A stretch of DNA of 64,000 nucleotides from Halobacillus halophilus (lineage in GTDB: Bacteria > Bacillota > Bacilli > Bacillales > Halobacillaceae). The stretch covers positions 219,856 to 283,855 of the forward strand of contig NZ_JAIVAL010000004.1 in the NCBI RefSeq assembly GCF_020171985.1, read 5' to 3'. Positions 6,990 through 15,619 of the stretch are shown here, in pieces. The notes beneath the pieces are model-generated. The model did no database searches. It saw only the letters and a program-made list of their open reading frames with translations, and was not told where the DNA came from. Positions within the stretch are counted from its first letter, which is position 1. Every line of letters begins with the position of its first letter. The translations under genes and the position numbers were made by a program.

Positions 6990-8651
6990 ATGGAACGTGT
7001 TTGGTGGAAGGAAGCTGTAGGTTATCAAGTGTACCCGCGAAGTTTTCAAGACTCAAATGGAGACGGTATTGGTGATATACAAGGAATGATCGAACGACTC
7101 GATTATCTAAAAGATTTAGGCATCGATTTTATTTGGATCTGCCCCATGTACAAATCCCCGAAGGACGACAACGGATACGATATCTCCGATTACAGGGATA
7201 TCCTTGAAGAATTCGGTACAATGGAAAACTTTGACCGGTTATTAAAAGAAGTTCATAAACGGGATATGAAATTAATCATTGATCTCGTACTCAACCATAC
7301 CAGCGACGAGCATCCATGGTTCGTTGAGTCGCGTAAGTCTAAAAACAACCCCAAACGGGATTGGTATATTTGGCGTGACCCTAAAAACGGAAAAGAACCA
7401 AATAACTGGGAGAGTATTTTTGAAGGGTCTGCCTGGGAGTATGATGAAGCGTCAGGTCAATATTACCTTCATGTGTTCTCCACTAAGCAGCCGGATCTGA
7501 ATTGGGAGAATGAAGAAGTACGTGAAGAGTTATATGATACGGTGAACTGGTGGCTTGAGAAAGGAATTGATGGCTTCCGTATCGATGCGATCAGCCATAT
7601 TAAAAAACGTCCGGACCTTCCGGATATGCCAAATCCGGAAGGCGAAGAATACGTTTCCTCTTTTGATATGCACATGAACCAGGAAGGAATTCACGAGTTC
7701 CTTGAGGAGTTTAAAAATAAGACATATGCTAACTACGATGTCATGACAGTAGGTGAAGCAAACGGAGTAAGTGCTGAAGAAGCAAATCTCTGGGTCGGTG
7801 AAAATGGAAAAATGGATATGGTCTTCCAGTTTGAACACCTGGATCTCTGGAATAAAGATGGAGATGACAAGCTTGATGTTGTGGGCTTAAAGAAAGCTTT
7901 AACACGATGGCAAAAAGCATTGGAAAATGATGGATGGAATGCCTTGTTCATTGAGAATCACGATAAGGCCCGGGTCGTTTCCACATGGGGAGATGACGAA
8001 CAGTATTGGAAAGAAAGTGCCACTTCTTTTGGTACGATGTACTTTTTGATGCAGGGCACTCCGTTTATCTATCAGGGACAGGAAATTGGAATGACCAACG
8101 TCGCCTTCCCTTCACTTGAAGATTATGACGATGTTGCGGCCAAAAATCTTTATAAAAAGAAGAAAGCTCAGGGAGCCTCTCATAAAGAGATCATGGAGAT
8201 TCTATGGAGCACCTCCCGTGACAACAGCCGGACGCCGATGCAGTGGAATGACCAGCCCAGGGCAGGTTTCACAAGTGGAACTCCCTGGATAAAAATTAAT
8301 CCTAATTACAAGGAAATTAACGTAAAAGACCAGCTTGGACGATCCGACTCCGTTCTAAACTATTATAAACAGATGATTTCTCTTAAAAAACAGTATCCTC
8401 TTTTCACTTATGGAATTTATGATCTACTGTTAGAAGAAGATCCTCAAATTTATGCTTATACAAGAACACTGGAAACTAAAGTGGCGCTGATTATTACAAA
8501 CCTAACCTCAGAAGAAGCTGATTTTGAATCAAATTACTCTCTTTCTAGTGACCATTTAATATTATCAAATTACGACACAGAATCCCACGAGGATATAAAG
8601 TCGTTTACTCTCCGCCCTTTTGAGGCAAGAGTGTACATTATGAATCAATAA
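6990..8651 (+). CDS. GH13 alpha-glucosidase (oligo-1,6-glucosidase family)
   Basis: A 553-residue cytoplasmic GH13 enzyme that releases glucose from short alpha-glucosides. The conserved regions are DLVLNHTSDEH (about 98-108), GFRIDAIS with nucleophile Asp199, VGEANG with acid/base Glu256 and ENHDKARV with Asp325. The residue after the nucleophile is Ala200. Isomaltase-type enzymes usually have Val there, so an alpha-1,4 preference (maltose, maltodextrins) is likelier than alpha-1,6 (inference). There is no signal peptide. ATG at 6990 follows GAGGG. Two LacI-type operators upstream predict sugar induction, although no regulator or transporter gene is adjacent. Confidence 0.93.
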   Translation: MERVWWKEAVGYQVYPRSFQDSNGDGIGDIQGMIERLDYLKDLGIDFIWICPMYKSPKDDNGYDISDYRDILEEFGTMENFDRLLKEVHKRDMKLIIDLVLNHTSDEHPWFVESRKSKNNPKRDWYIWRDPKNGKEPNNWESIFEGSAWEYDEASGQYYLHVFSTKQPDLNWENEEVREELYDTVNWWLEKGIDGFRIDAISHIKKRPDLPDMPNPEGEEYVSSFDMHMNQEGIHEFLEEFKNKTYANYDVMTVGEANGVSAEEANLWVGENGKMDMVFQFEHLDLWNKDGDDKLDVVGLKKALTRWQKALENDGWNALFIENHDKARVVSTWGDDEQYWKESATSFGTMYFLMQGTPFIYQGQEIGMTNVAFPSLEDYDDVAAKNLYKKKKAQGASHKEIMEILWSTSRDNSRTPMQWNDQPRAGFTSGTPWIKINPNYKEINVKDQLGRSDSVLNYYKQMISLKKQYPLFTYGIYDLLLEEDPQIYAYTRTLETKVALIITNLTSEEADFESNYSLSSDHLILSNYDTESHEDIKSFTLRPFEARVYIMNQ

Positions 8652-8700
8652 ACAAAGAAGAGAGCGAACGTGACGCGTTCACTCTCTTCTTTTCTTTGTT
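8652..8700. terminator. Bidirectional terminator
   Basis: A long imperfect stem (GAAGAGAG and GAACG arms with their complements) lies between the convergent alpha-glucosidase and OsmC genes. The flanks are A-rich and T-rich, so it can work on both strands. Confidence 0.75.
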
Positions 8701-9145
8701 AGTCTCTTCCAAGTGATGGCTGTAATTCAAGCGCTACATTTCCTTCAATTGCTCTTGAAATCATACAGCTCTTTTCAGCTTTTTCAACCAGCTTTTTCAA
8801 CTTATCCATATCTTTATCGGAAGCTTCGGACTTCAAAAGCACACGAGGCTTGTGAATGATTTTATTATATGTGAACACTCCGTCGGTTACATCCACAATC
8901 CCTTCTGAGTCCATGCTCATCTCTTTAAGCGGTAAGTCTGCTCTCTCAACCATTGCCCCAAGGGTAATAATGTAGCAAGTTGCCGCAGCGCCTAACAGCA
9001 TTTCATCAGGGTTGGTGCCTACATCTGGCCCGTCCATTTCTTTGGGAATGGATATTTGGGTTTTTAACTTGTCTGCCTCTATTGTTCCAACTTCGTTACG
9101 ACCTCCAGGCCATTCGGCTTTTAAGTGAAAATGATGCCATGTCAA
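8699..9145 (-). CDS. OsmC/Ohr-family protein
   Basis: A 148-residue OsmC-fold protein. These dimeric thiol peroxidases reduce organic hydroperoxides. The two expected redox cysteines are present: Cys57 in AAATCYIITLGAM and Cys127 in EKSCMISRAI. TNPDEMLLGA is typical of the OsmC subgroup. The start is a TTG at 9145, nine bases after GGGAG. No OhrR-type regulator lies nearby, so the stress signal is unknown. Confidence 0.9.
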   Translation of the reverse strand: MTWHHFHLKAEWPGGRNEVGTIEADKLKTQISIPKEMDGPDVGTNPDEMLLGAAATCYIITLGAMVERADLPLKEMSMDSEGIVDVTDGVFTYNKIIHKPRVLLKSEASDKDMDKLKKLVEKAEKSCMISRAIEGNVALELQPSLGRD

Positions 9146-9397
9146 TTTGAACGTCTCCCTTCTGTTTCACACTCTTTTTTTATTATACTGTTTTAAATAT
9201 CCGTGTTGAACTTACAGATAAGCTCACATTAATTGAAAACTCAGTCTCAAGATAAATGGATCCGTTCCTAAAATGGGGATAAGGGTGCAGAACCACCATT
9301 TCTATTGTAAAAGACTAAGCATAATTAGAGGAACTATAATGCTTACACAGGGATATTCCCTTCATAAAGCGAATAACTACAAAAAGGGGGACTCTAT

Positions 9398-10318
9398 ATG
9401 AAATATCTATCCAAAAAGGCATTTGAGGCTGCTAAAGATTATATCCTTACAAATGCTCGTGATCTTGAACAAGCGCGCTGCTTGTATCTTTTTGACAACG
9501 GGACGGAGCAAGCTATTATAAAAGCCTTACGTGCCTATCAGAATCAAGATGGCGGCTTTGGCCATGGGCTGGAGGCAGATTTCCGCCTGCCAGACTCCTC
9601 ACCAATGGCTTCTTCTGTAGCTATGCAGATCTTACATTCCATCGATCATTCTCCTAAAGCCCAGGAGATAATCAGCGAAACTCTTCACTACTTCGAGCAG
9701 TCTTTCAATGAAGAGCGCCAAGGCTGGCTGGCCGTGCCTTCTGAAGTGAACGATTATCCTCATGCTTTCTGGTGGACGGTACACGAAAATGGCACTTCGT
9801 GGATCGACGACAACTGGGGTAACCCTTCAGCTGAGATTATCGGATACCTTCTGGCATATAAAGATGAAGTTACAAAGCTGAATGTAGATGAACTTGTCCA
9901 CCTATCAATCAAGCACTTACTATCCCTTGATCATTTTGAATCGGAACATGAAGTTTTTTGCTACCAGCGATTCTTTAAGATAAACCCTTCCTTCATGAAT
10001 CAGGAAATTCATGCGAAACTTAAAAAGGGTGTCGATCAACTTGTGGCTGTAAATCAAGAAGACTGGAAAAACTATGTTCCCCTCCCTTTGCAGTTTAAGC
10101 CAAGCCCAAATAGTCCCGACGTAGGGATCTCTAAATCTACAATCGAGAAAAATCTCGATTATATAGTAGAACAATTGGAGGTACAACCTTATATTGAACC
10201 TGCCTGGAAGTGGAATACTTACGAAGATGTTTGGCCTAAAGCGAAACAGGAATGGCAGGGTCTACTTACCCTTGAAGCCTTACAATGGATCTTTTCCTAT
10301 GGCAGAATAGTCAGCTAG
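9398..10318 (+). CDS. Prenyltransferase/squalene-cyclase-fold hypothetical protein
   Basis: A 306-residue protein with an alpha/alpha-toroid repeat motif, QNQDGGFGHGLEAD at residues 48-61, like the Q-W/DGGF repeats of terpene cyclases and prenyltransferase beta subunits. A second aromatic segment FWWTVHENG starts near 124 and the end is WxGLLTLEALQ. It lacks the DXDD catalytic motif and any membrane segment, so catalysis of a terpene reaction is unproven. It has its own strong RBS (AAAAAGGGGG). Its stop codon overlaps that of the convergent GNAT gene. Confidence 0.7.
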   Translation: MKYLSKKAFEAAKDYILTNARDLEQARCLYLFDNGTEQAIIKALRAYQNQDGGFGHGLEADFRLPDSSPMASSVAMQILHSIDHSPKAQEIISETLHYFEQSFNEERQGWLAVPSEVNDYPHAFWWTVHENGTSWIDDNWGNPSAEIIGYLLAYKDEVTKLNVDELVHLSIKHLLSLDHFESEHEVFCYQRFFKINPSFMNQEIHAKLKKGVDQLVAVNQEDWKNYVPLPLQFKPSPNSPDVGISKSTIEKNLDYIVEQLEVQPYIEPAWKWNTYEDVWPKAKQEWQGLLTLEALQWIFSYGRIVS

Positions 10319-10767
10319 GCTTTTCTCATTTTCACAAATTCATATTCACTTCCATTTGTCGGCTGTATAAACGTCTGAACAACTTTAAAACCAGCCTTTT
10401 CATAAACCCGGATTGCTCTCTCATTAAAAGTTGCGACAGATAAAGTAAATGAGCGGGCCCCATAATGTATTTGAGCATATTCAAGAGCTTTTTGCAGAAA
10501 TGGTCCGCCTATTCCTTGCCCCGTCATATCTGGCCGCAAGCCTAAACCCAGGTCGACAGTCTCGGATCCCTCAGGGATGATGGAATAAAAGCCAATTAAC
10601 TGCTCTCCTTCGTACACACTAAAGGCATGCTTACCTCTCGTTTCCTCATTAATGAACTCTTGATAGTCTTCTTCATCCGCCGTGATATCATAAAAACTAT
10701 AAATTCCATTATATTTCCAGCGAGCAATTTCTTCCGCTTCCTTTTGAAGCATTTGCTTAACTTCCAA
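10315..10767 (-). CDS. GNAT-family N-acetyltransferase
   Basis: A 150-residue GNAT protein. The acetyl-CoA loop reads MTGQGIGGPF (Q/RxxGxG type) near residue 80, followed by a helix and the VYEKAGFK motif B near 125-132. Start TTG at 10767 lies eight bases after AAAGGAG. It overlaps the upstream membrane-protein gene by 11 bp and is the last gene of a three-gene operon. The substrate is unknown. Confidence 0.85.
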   Translation of the reverse strand: MEVKQMLQKEAEEIARWKYNGIYSFYDITADEEDYQEFINEETRGKHAFSVYEGEQLIGFYSIIPEGSETVDLGLGLRPDMTGQGIGGPFLQKALEYAQIHYGARSFTLSVATFNERAIRVYEKAGFKVVQTFIQPTNGSEYEFVKMRKA

Positions 10768-11389
10768 TCTTTTGTCTCCTTTGATCCTTATTCAGCAGCA
10801 AGTAGATCATTACCCCAATGATGGGGAGAATTCCCCATAAGAAACTTTTGCTTTGAATGCCTATTTTCTGTTGCTCCCAATAAAGCGTAAAAACACTTAG
10901 GCCTGTCAATATGAATAAATCAATGGTCATTACATGGACAAATTGAGAGTGGTTAAAGGCTTGAGCATAAAAAGTGAAATCACCCTGGAGAAGTCCATAC
11001 ATAATAAGCCAAGTAGTACCGATCAACAACAGCACATGAAGATAGAGAGAGTTTAACACCTTCCTTAGTATGCTCGGGATTCGGTTTCTGCGTTTCTTTT
11101 CAGCGGTAGATAAGAAGAAAAAAGGCAGTATAGCGAAAGCTCCCAATACAAATGAACCCGCAGCAAAAGGCCAGGCAGGAAGACGGCTATGATCATGAGT
11201 AAGTAAAAGGATTAAGAACGTTATCGGAAACAGACCAAGCAGACTGAAAACCGCTAAGAGCAATGGATCAGGATCATTCATCCTTATTAACTGATTTAAG
11301 TAACCTTCATTCCCGTTGGGCGCGACCAGCCAGGCATAGAGAATAAACGCCGACCAAACCAGAAAAAACACAACCTGTCGTGTCTTCAT
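10757..11389 (-). CDS. Six-TM membrane protein, unknown function
   Basis: A 210-residue, very hydrophobic protein with about six predicted transmembrane helices (near 5-24, 44-62, 72-92, 110-130, 147-167 and 183-200). A basic loop KKRRNR lies at about 99-104 and the C-terminus is basic. I do not recognise the family. ATG at 11389 overlaps the stop of the preceding small gene (ATGA), and its 3' end overlaps the GNAT gene, so the three are translationally coupled. Confidence 0.75.
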   Translation of the reverse strand: MKTRQVVFFLVWSAFILYAWLVAPNGNEGYLNQLIRMNDPDPLLLAVFSLLGLFPITFLILLLTHDHSRLPAWPFAAGSFVLGAFAILPFFFLSTAEKKRRNRIPSILRKVLNSLYLHVLLLIGTTWLIMYGLLQGDFTFYAQAFNHSQFVHVMTIDLFILTGLSVFTLYWEQQKIGIQSKSFLWGILPIIGVMIYLLLNKDQRRQKIGS

Positions 11390-11577
11390 TCCTGTTCCCA
11401 GTCTTTTTTGAAACGCTCCATTTTAATTTGCAACTGTTGAATCATGTCCAAAACTCTATTGAAGTCATCCATATCTACTTCATCAGCGTCCATCGTAGAC
11501 ACAACTTGATTCAACATTTTGATTCTGTTTTTTATGTAATGAAATTGATCTGACGGATGTTGTGCAGCTTTCCCCAT
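11386..11577 (-). CDS. SE1561-like small coiled-coil protein
   Basis: A 63-residue protein with an acidic central loop (DADEVDMDD) between two amphipathic helices, ending KKDWEQE. Size, composition and the FHYIKNRIKML motif agree with the SE1561 family of small Bacillales proteins of unknown role. The RBS GGGAGGGATAGG precedes the ATG. It is the first gene of the coupled operon that continues into the membrane-protein and GNAT genes. Confidence 0.72.
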   Translation of the reverse strand: MGKAAQHPSDQFHYIKNRIKMLNQVVSTMDADEVDMDDFNRVLDMIQQLQIKMERFKKDWEQE

Positions 11578-11780
11578 ACCTATCCCTCCCCTGTTGATTT
11601 ACTCTTATTTTACCTTGCTCTGATCATAAGGAAAACTTTAAAGGCTTAATCTTTCTGTATAACCCATTGAATTTCTATAGGCAGTAGAAGAGACTTTAGG
11701 GGGACGAGTTGTTTTACAGACCAAAAAGTGGCTTTTCAGAACCAATCTTAATACTCCTAAAAAAAACAATGGATTAAAAT

Positions 11781-11815
11781 AAAAAGACCTGTAAGAAAAT
11801 GGATCTTACAGGTCT
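11781..11815 (-). terminator. Terminator of the TerC gene
   Basis: A perfect stem AGACCTGTAAGA with its complement is followed by TTTTTA on the minus strand, five bases after the gene ends. Confidence 0.8.
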
Positions 11816-11820
11816 GGCAT

Positions 11821-12594
11821 TTACTTATTGGATTTTTTTGGTGATAAAAACCATCCCAGGGCAGCAATAATGACCAGAACAGTATAGAAGCTTACCTTCC
11901 AAAGTGCTGAGTGCGCAAAATGTTCATCAATAACCTGGATGTTTGGGTGAGCAAGGGTAGAAACAACTAGTTTCACCCCTACCCAGCCTACGATAACAAA
12001 AGCCGCTATTTCCAGGCCGGGTCTTGAATGCAAGAGATTGACAAATATATTGGCTGCAAATCTCATAATAATAATTCCAATCATCCCGCCGGTAAGAATG
12101 ACGGCAAATTGACCGCCATCCAGACTTCCTACATTCGGAAGTCCTGTCTCAGGCAGTGCAACTGCGAGAGCCACAGCTGCTAAAATAGAGTCCACAGCAA
12201 AAGCAAGGTCCGCCAACTCAACTTTTAAAACAGTAGCCCAAAAGCCCTTTCCTTTTTGGTCTTCCTCTTCTTCATCATCTTCTTCTTCTGGTTGTTCTTC
12301 ATCCTTAGAACGCCATTTATCCCATAAATGTTTCCCTGATATAAATAATAGATAAGCTGCCCCGAGGGCTTGAACCTGCCATACATCCACCAGGAATGAA
12401 ATAATAAATAAGGACCCAAAGCGAAGTAGGAAAGCACCAAATAATCCGTAGAACAAAGCTTTCTTACGCTTTTTCTCAGGCAGGTGCTTAACCATAATAG
12501 CTAGTACGAGTGCATTATCTGCAGCTAAAATACCTTCCAGTCCCACTAATACGATTAATACCCATCCATATTCGAGTAACAACTGTGCATCCAT
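11821..12594 (-). CDS. TerC-family membrane protein (YkoY/MeeY-like)
   Basis: An integral membrane protein of about 257 residues with seven or more helices. It has the TerC signature acidic motifs GLEGILAADNALV near the N-terminus and ELADLAFAVDSILAA after the loop. An acidic stretch (EEQPEEEDDEEEE) fills the cytoplasmic loop at about residues 100-115. B. subtilis relatives (YkoY, YceF) export manganese and help metalate secreted enzymes. I start at ATG 12594, eight bases after AAGGGG; an in-frame GTG at 12612 lies inside that RBS region. The leader upstream is long and structured. Confidence 0.88.
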   Translation of the reverse strand: MDAQLLLEYGWVLIVLVGLEGILAADNALVLAIMVKHLPEKKRKKALFYGLFGAFLLRFGSLFIISFLVDVWQVQALGAAYLLFISGKHLWDKWRSKDEEQPEEEDDEEEEDQKGKGFWATVLKVELADLAFAVDSILAAVALAVALPETGLPNVGSLDGGQFAVILTGGMIGIIIMRFAANIFVNLLHSRPGLEIAAFVIVGWVGVKLVVSTLAHPNIQVIDEHFAHSALWKVSFYTVLVIIAALGWFLSPKKSNK

Positions 12595-12599
12595 GCTTC

Positions 12600-12800
12600 T
12601 ATTCCCCTTCACTATACGAAATGGGCTTGTACCGGGTAAAGGTTGGGTGCCCTCTCGGAATAATGGGTTACTAGTCCAGCTATCCCTTTTAAGAAATGCG
12701 TAGCTCCTACAATCCTCGTAGCCCTAAGCCAGGATCTATCAACTGTATGCGGCCTGTTCTATTTCAAGTCATTATATTACAATTATACCTAATCCTGGTA
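12600..12800 (-). promoter_or_regulatory. Long 5' leader of the TerC gene, riboswitch candidate
   Basis: A TATAAT at about 12785-12790 puts transcription start some 180 nt before the TerC ATG. The leader has alternative pairings around CTACGAGGATTGTAGGAGCTAC (two mutually exclusive CTAC/GTAG stems) and a GC-rich block close to the RBS. TerC genes commonly carry a yybP-ykoY manganese riboswitch. I see only partial resemblance to it (AAAAGGGATAGC ... AACCTTT), so the class is unassigned. Confidence 0.35.
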
Positions 12801-12880
12801 TTTTTGTATTCCTTTTATGAATAGAGATTCCCTTACCGTCATTAAACAAACGTTTAATTAACGGATAGAATGCTTCAGAA

Positions 12881-14107
12881 TCAGGCTTTTTCTTCAAATA
12901 ACCGAGCAATTTCTGCAATAACCTTCACCGCTTTTTCCATATGATCAAGAGAAATATATTCGTACTTGCCGTGGAAATTCTGTCCGCCTGTAAAGATGTT
13001 AGGCGTTGGCAGCCCCATATACGAAAGCTGAGAGCCGTCTGTCCCTCCTCGGATAGGTTTAATCAGCGGTTCAATAGAGAGAATTTCCATAGCTTCAGCA
13101 GCCGTATTTACAATTTCTTTAACGGGCTCAATTTTGTCTCCCATATTATAGTATTGATCAGTCATGTCTATAGATATACGTTCTGCCCCATACTTATCTT
13201 TCATATCTTCCACTAATTGAATAAGTCTGCTCTTTCTATTTTCGAATAAATTCTGATCGTGATCACGTACTAAGTACGTGAGTGAAGCATGTTCAACATC
13301 TCCTTGAAAAGTATTCAAATGATAAAAACCTTCATACTTCTCGGTATATTCGGGTGTCTCTTTTTTGGGAAGGTTTTCTTGAAACTCTATAGCCAGTTTT
13401 AAAGCATTGACCATCTTATCTTTCGCAGTACCAGGATGTACACTGTTCCCGTAAAAATCAACTTTTGCAGTTGCAGCATTAAAGCTCTCAAATTGAAGCT
13501 CTCCAATTGGTCCTCCATCTACTGTATAAGCATAAGAAGCAGCAAATTTCTCAATATTGAATTTGTGAGGTCCTCGTCCTATTTCTTCATCCGGTGTGAA
13601 AGCCACCCGAATTTTCCCGTGCTTTATTTCCGGATGCTGAATTAAGTAGTCCAGTGCCGTCATAATTTCAGTTACCCCTGCTTTATTATCGGCCCCCAGC
13701 AATGTCGTTCCATCTGTAGTAATTAAGGTATGTCCTTTATAATTGCTTAACTCAGGAAAATCCATAGGAGACAGTTTTACTTCCTCGTTTAAAGAAATAT
13801 CTCCTCCATCATAGGATTCAACTACTTGAGGTCTCACATTTTCTCCTGTGAAGTCAACAGCAGTATCCATGTGAGCAAGGAAACCGATAACGGGTACATC
13901 CTTCTCCGTATTAGCCGGAAGCGTTGCCATTACGTATGCATACTCATCAATAGAAACTTCACTCATGCCGATTTCCTCAAGCTCTTTTACCAACTGACGA
14001 GCCAGGACCCACTGCCCCTCTGTTGATGGCGTATTTGGATTGTTTTCATCTGATTGAGTGTTCACCTTTACATAAGAACAGAACCGTTCTAAAATTTCAT
14101 CTTTCAT
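12881..14107 (-). CDS. pepT: Peptidase T (tripeptide aminopeptidase)
   Basis: A 408-residue M20 metallopeptidase that removes the N-terminal residue from tripeptides in the cytoplasm. The two-zinc site is complete: His79 and Asp81 in AHMDTAV, Asp140 in LLGADNKAG, Glu174/Glu175 in PDEEIGRG, Asp197 in TVDGGP and His379 in NFHGKYE. Length and residue numbers match E. coli PepT closely. ATG at 14107 follows AAGGAGGATGAACA. Two adjacent dyads lie just upstream. It is probably monocistronic. Confidence 0.96.
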   Translation of the reverse strand: MKDEILERFCSYVKVNTQSDENNPNTPSTEGQWVLARQLVKELEEIGMSEVSIDEYAYVMATLPANTEKDVPVIGFLAHMDTAVDFTGENVRPQVVESYDGGDISLNEEVKLSPMDFPELSNYKGHTLITTDGTTLLGADNKAGVTEIMTALDYLIQHPEIKHGKIRVAFTPDEEIGRGPHKFNIEKFAASYAYTVDGGPIGELQFESFNAATAKVDFYGNSVHPGTAKDKMVNALKLAIEFQENLPKKETPEYTEKYEGFYHLNTFQGDVEHASLTYLVRDHDQNLFENRKSRLIQLVEDMKDKYGAERISIDMTDQYYNMGDKIEPVKEIVNTAAEAMEILSIEPLIKPIRGGTDGSQLSYMGLPTPNIFTGGQNFHGKYEYISLDHMEKAVKVIAEIARLFEEKA

Positions 14108-14461
14108 TGTTCATCCTCCTTACCATCTTATATAATCTTCTTCCCATTATAAGCGTATAATGGTTTACATGATGTAAATGTATAACTATTATCCATCAGT
14201 TCTGGTATTCTTAACTAGAGTTTTCCTTTTATATCTGGTTTTATTAAGGCATGATCGTTCATTTCATTTTTCAACTAATGGCCTTATACTGTTAGAATCA
14301 GTTTCAAATATTTCTAAAGCAGGATTCATTCAGGTGATACTCTCGTTTTTATATTACTGCTGTGTTTTAATAGAGCCTTTTATTTAAGAAGGGATTGCCC
14401 CTTCCAGTAACGAATATTCATAAGAGCAGTTAATTAAATTTTACATAAAGGTGTGTAGTCT
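14108..14461. other. Gene-free interval between pepT and the AI-2E permease
   Basis: This 354-bp interval holds two adjacent palindromes next to pepT (14144-14178) and otherwise AT-rich DNA. The only open frame (14178-14387) has no RBS and lacks a protein-like composition, so I see no gene. Confidence 0.6.
14144..14178 (-). promoter_or_regulatory. Paired dyads upstream of pepT
   Basis: CCATTATAAGCGTATAATGG (8-bp arms, 4-nt centre) directly abuts TTTACATGATGTAAA, a perfect 7-1-7 palindrome. Both lie 37-71 bp before the pepT start. The 7-1-7 layout recalls Fur-family boxes, but the sequence matches none of the known PerR, Fur or Zur consensuses. Confidence 0.4.
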
Positions 14462-15535
14462 TTGATTCATAAACGCTGGTTCCAAACCATTGTCGCAGGT
14501 ATCTTAATCTCGCTTCTCATACTTCTCCTTCATGAAATCCAGTTCTTCTTTGAACCGGTATTTACGTATATAGGTGCCATTGCGCTCCCTTTAATCGGCG
14601 GAGGAATATTATTTTATATTTCCAGGCCTGTTCTGCATCTTCTGGAAATATACAAGATTCCCAGGCTGATTGCCATTCTAATCATCTTTTTACTTTATAT
14701 TTTAATTGGCTTTATCATCGTTCAGTTTATTGCTCCGATTGCCCAGCAGCAATTTACAAGATTGATTAACAATCTCCCGGGCATGATTGATATGTTCGGG
14801 GATACAATCAGCTACTGGCAGCAAAATCAGGATATCATCCCAAGCCAGTTTGACAGTACAATAAACAACGTCGTGGAAAATCTTCAAAGCTATTTACAGG
14901 ACGCTTCCAAAATCATTATTAATGTTATCAGTCAATTGATTGGATTTGTATTCGCTCTTGTCCTCATTCCTTTCTTCCTGTTTTTCATGTTGAAAGACGG
15001 GGACAAATTTGTTCCTTTTATCCAAAAGTTTCTTAGCAAACGTGCAGCCCGAAGCTTTGGAAAATTAGCTCACTCGGTTGATCACACCCTCAACGCTTTT
15101 ATTCTCGGGCAGATGACTGTAAGTATTGTGGTGGGACTGTTGTTATTAGTCGGCTATTTAATCATCGACCTGGACTACTCTTTAACACTTGCTTTATTCG
15201 CTATGCTTATGAACGTTATTCCTTTTGTAGGGCCTTTTCTCGCTGTCATTCCTGCGATGCTTGTAGGACTTCTGCAAGAACCAATCTTAGCTCTATGGGT
15301 AGCTGTCATTATGGTCATTGCTCAGCAATTGGAAGGAAATTTCGTCTCTCCTAACGTTATGGGGAAAGCATTAAGTATTCACCCGTTGACGATCATTACA
15401 TTAATTCTCGCGGCTGGAAGTTTGGCCGGTTTTCTTGGTCTATTATTTGCAATCCCTACCTACGCTGTCTTAAAAGCCATCATCAGCCACTTCTATGAAG
15501 AGTGGCTGGAAAGAAGAAAAGAAACGCATGATTAG
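14462..15535 (+). CDS. AI-2E family transporter (PerM/TqsA-like permease)
   Basis: A 357-residue membrane protein with eight or so helices. Two hydrophobic N-terminal helices are followed by a long amphipathic segment (about 90-150), then a C-terminal permease core with FVGPFLAVIPAML and LEGNFVSPNVMGKALSIHPL, the family hallmarks. Relatives include autoinducer-2 exporter TqsA and Na+(Li+)/H+ antiporters such as UPF0118 proteins of halophiles. Substrate is therefore open. The start is a TTG at 14462 after AAAGGTG. A hairpin follows. Confidence 0.88.
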   Translation: MIHKRWFQTIVAGILISLLILLLHEIQFFFEPVFTYIGAIALPLIGGGILFYISRPVLHLLEIYKIPRLIAILIIFLLYILIGFIIVQFIAPIAQQQFTRLINNLPGMIDMFGDTISYWQQNQDIIPSQFDSTINNVVENLQSYLQDASKIIINVISQLIGFVFALVLIPFFLFFMLKDGDKFVPFIQKFLSKRAARSFGKLAHSVDHTLNAFILGQMTVSIVVGLLLLVGYLIIDLDYSLTLALFAMLMNVIPFVGPFLAVIPAMLVGLLQEPILALWVAVIMVIAQQLEGNFVSPNVMGKALSIHPLTIITLILAAGSLAGFLGLLFAIPTYAVLKAIISHFYEEWLERRKETHD

Positions 15536-15554
15536 CCAGCATTCTATTAACCTA

Positions 15555-15588
15555 CCCCCACCAATCATTATAGGAAGTGGGGGTTTCT
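15555..15588 (+). terminator. Terminator of the AI-2E permease gene
   Basis: CCCCCAC pairs with GTGGGGG around a 15-nt loop and is followed by TTTCTT. The GGGGG arm could also act as an RBS for an ATG at 15590. Confidence 0.6.
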
Positions 15589-15619
15589 TATGAATTCTTT
15601 AGAAAATGAGGGATCCCAA

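Noticed and set aside
12600..12800. Firm call of a yybP-ykoY Mn riboswitch
   Set aside because: Only short fragments match and the spacing is too short for the known fold; kept as an unassigned leader.
14178..14387. Plus-strand 69-codon frame before the AI-2E permease gene
   Set aside because: No RBS, AT-rich random-looking hydrophobic text, and it overlaps the pepT upstream dyads.
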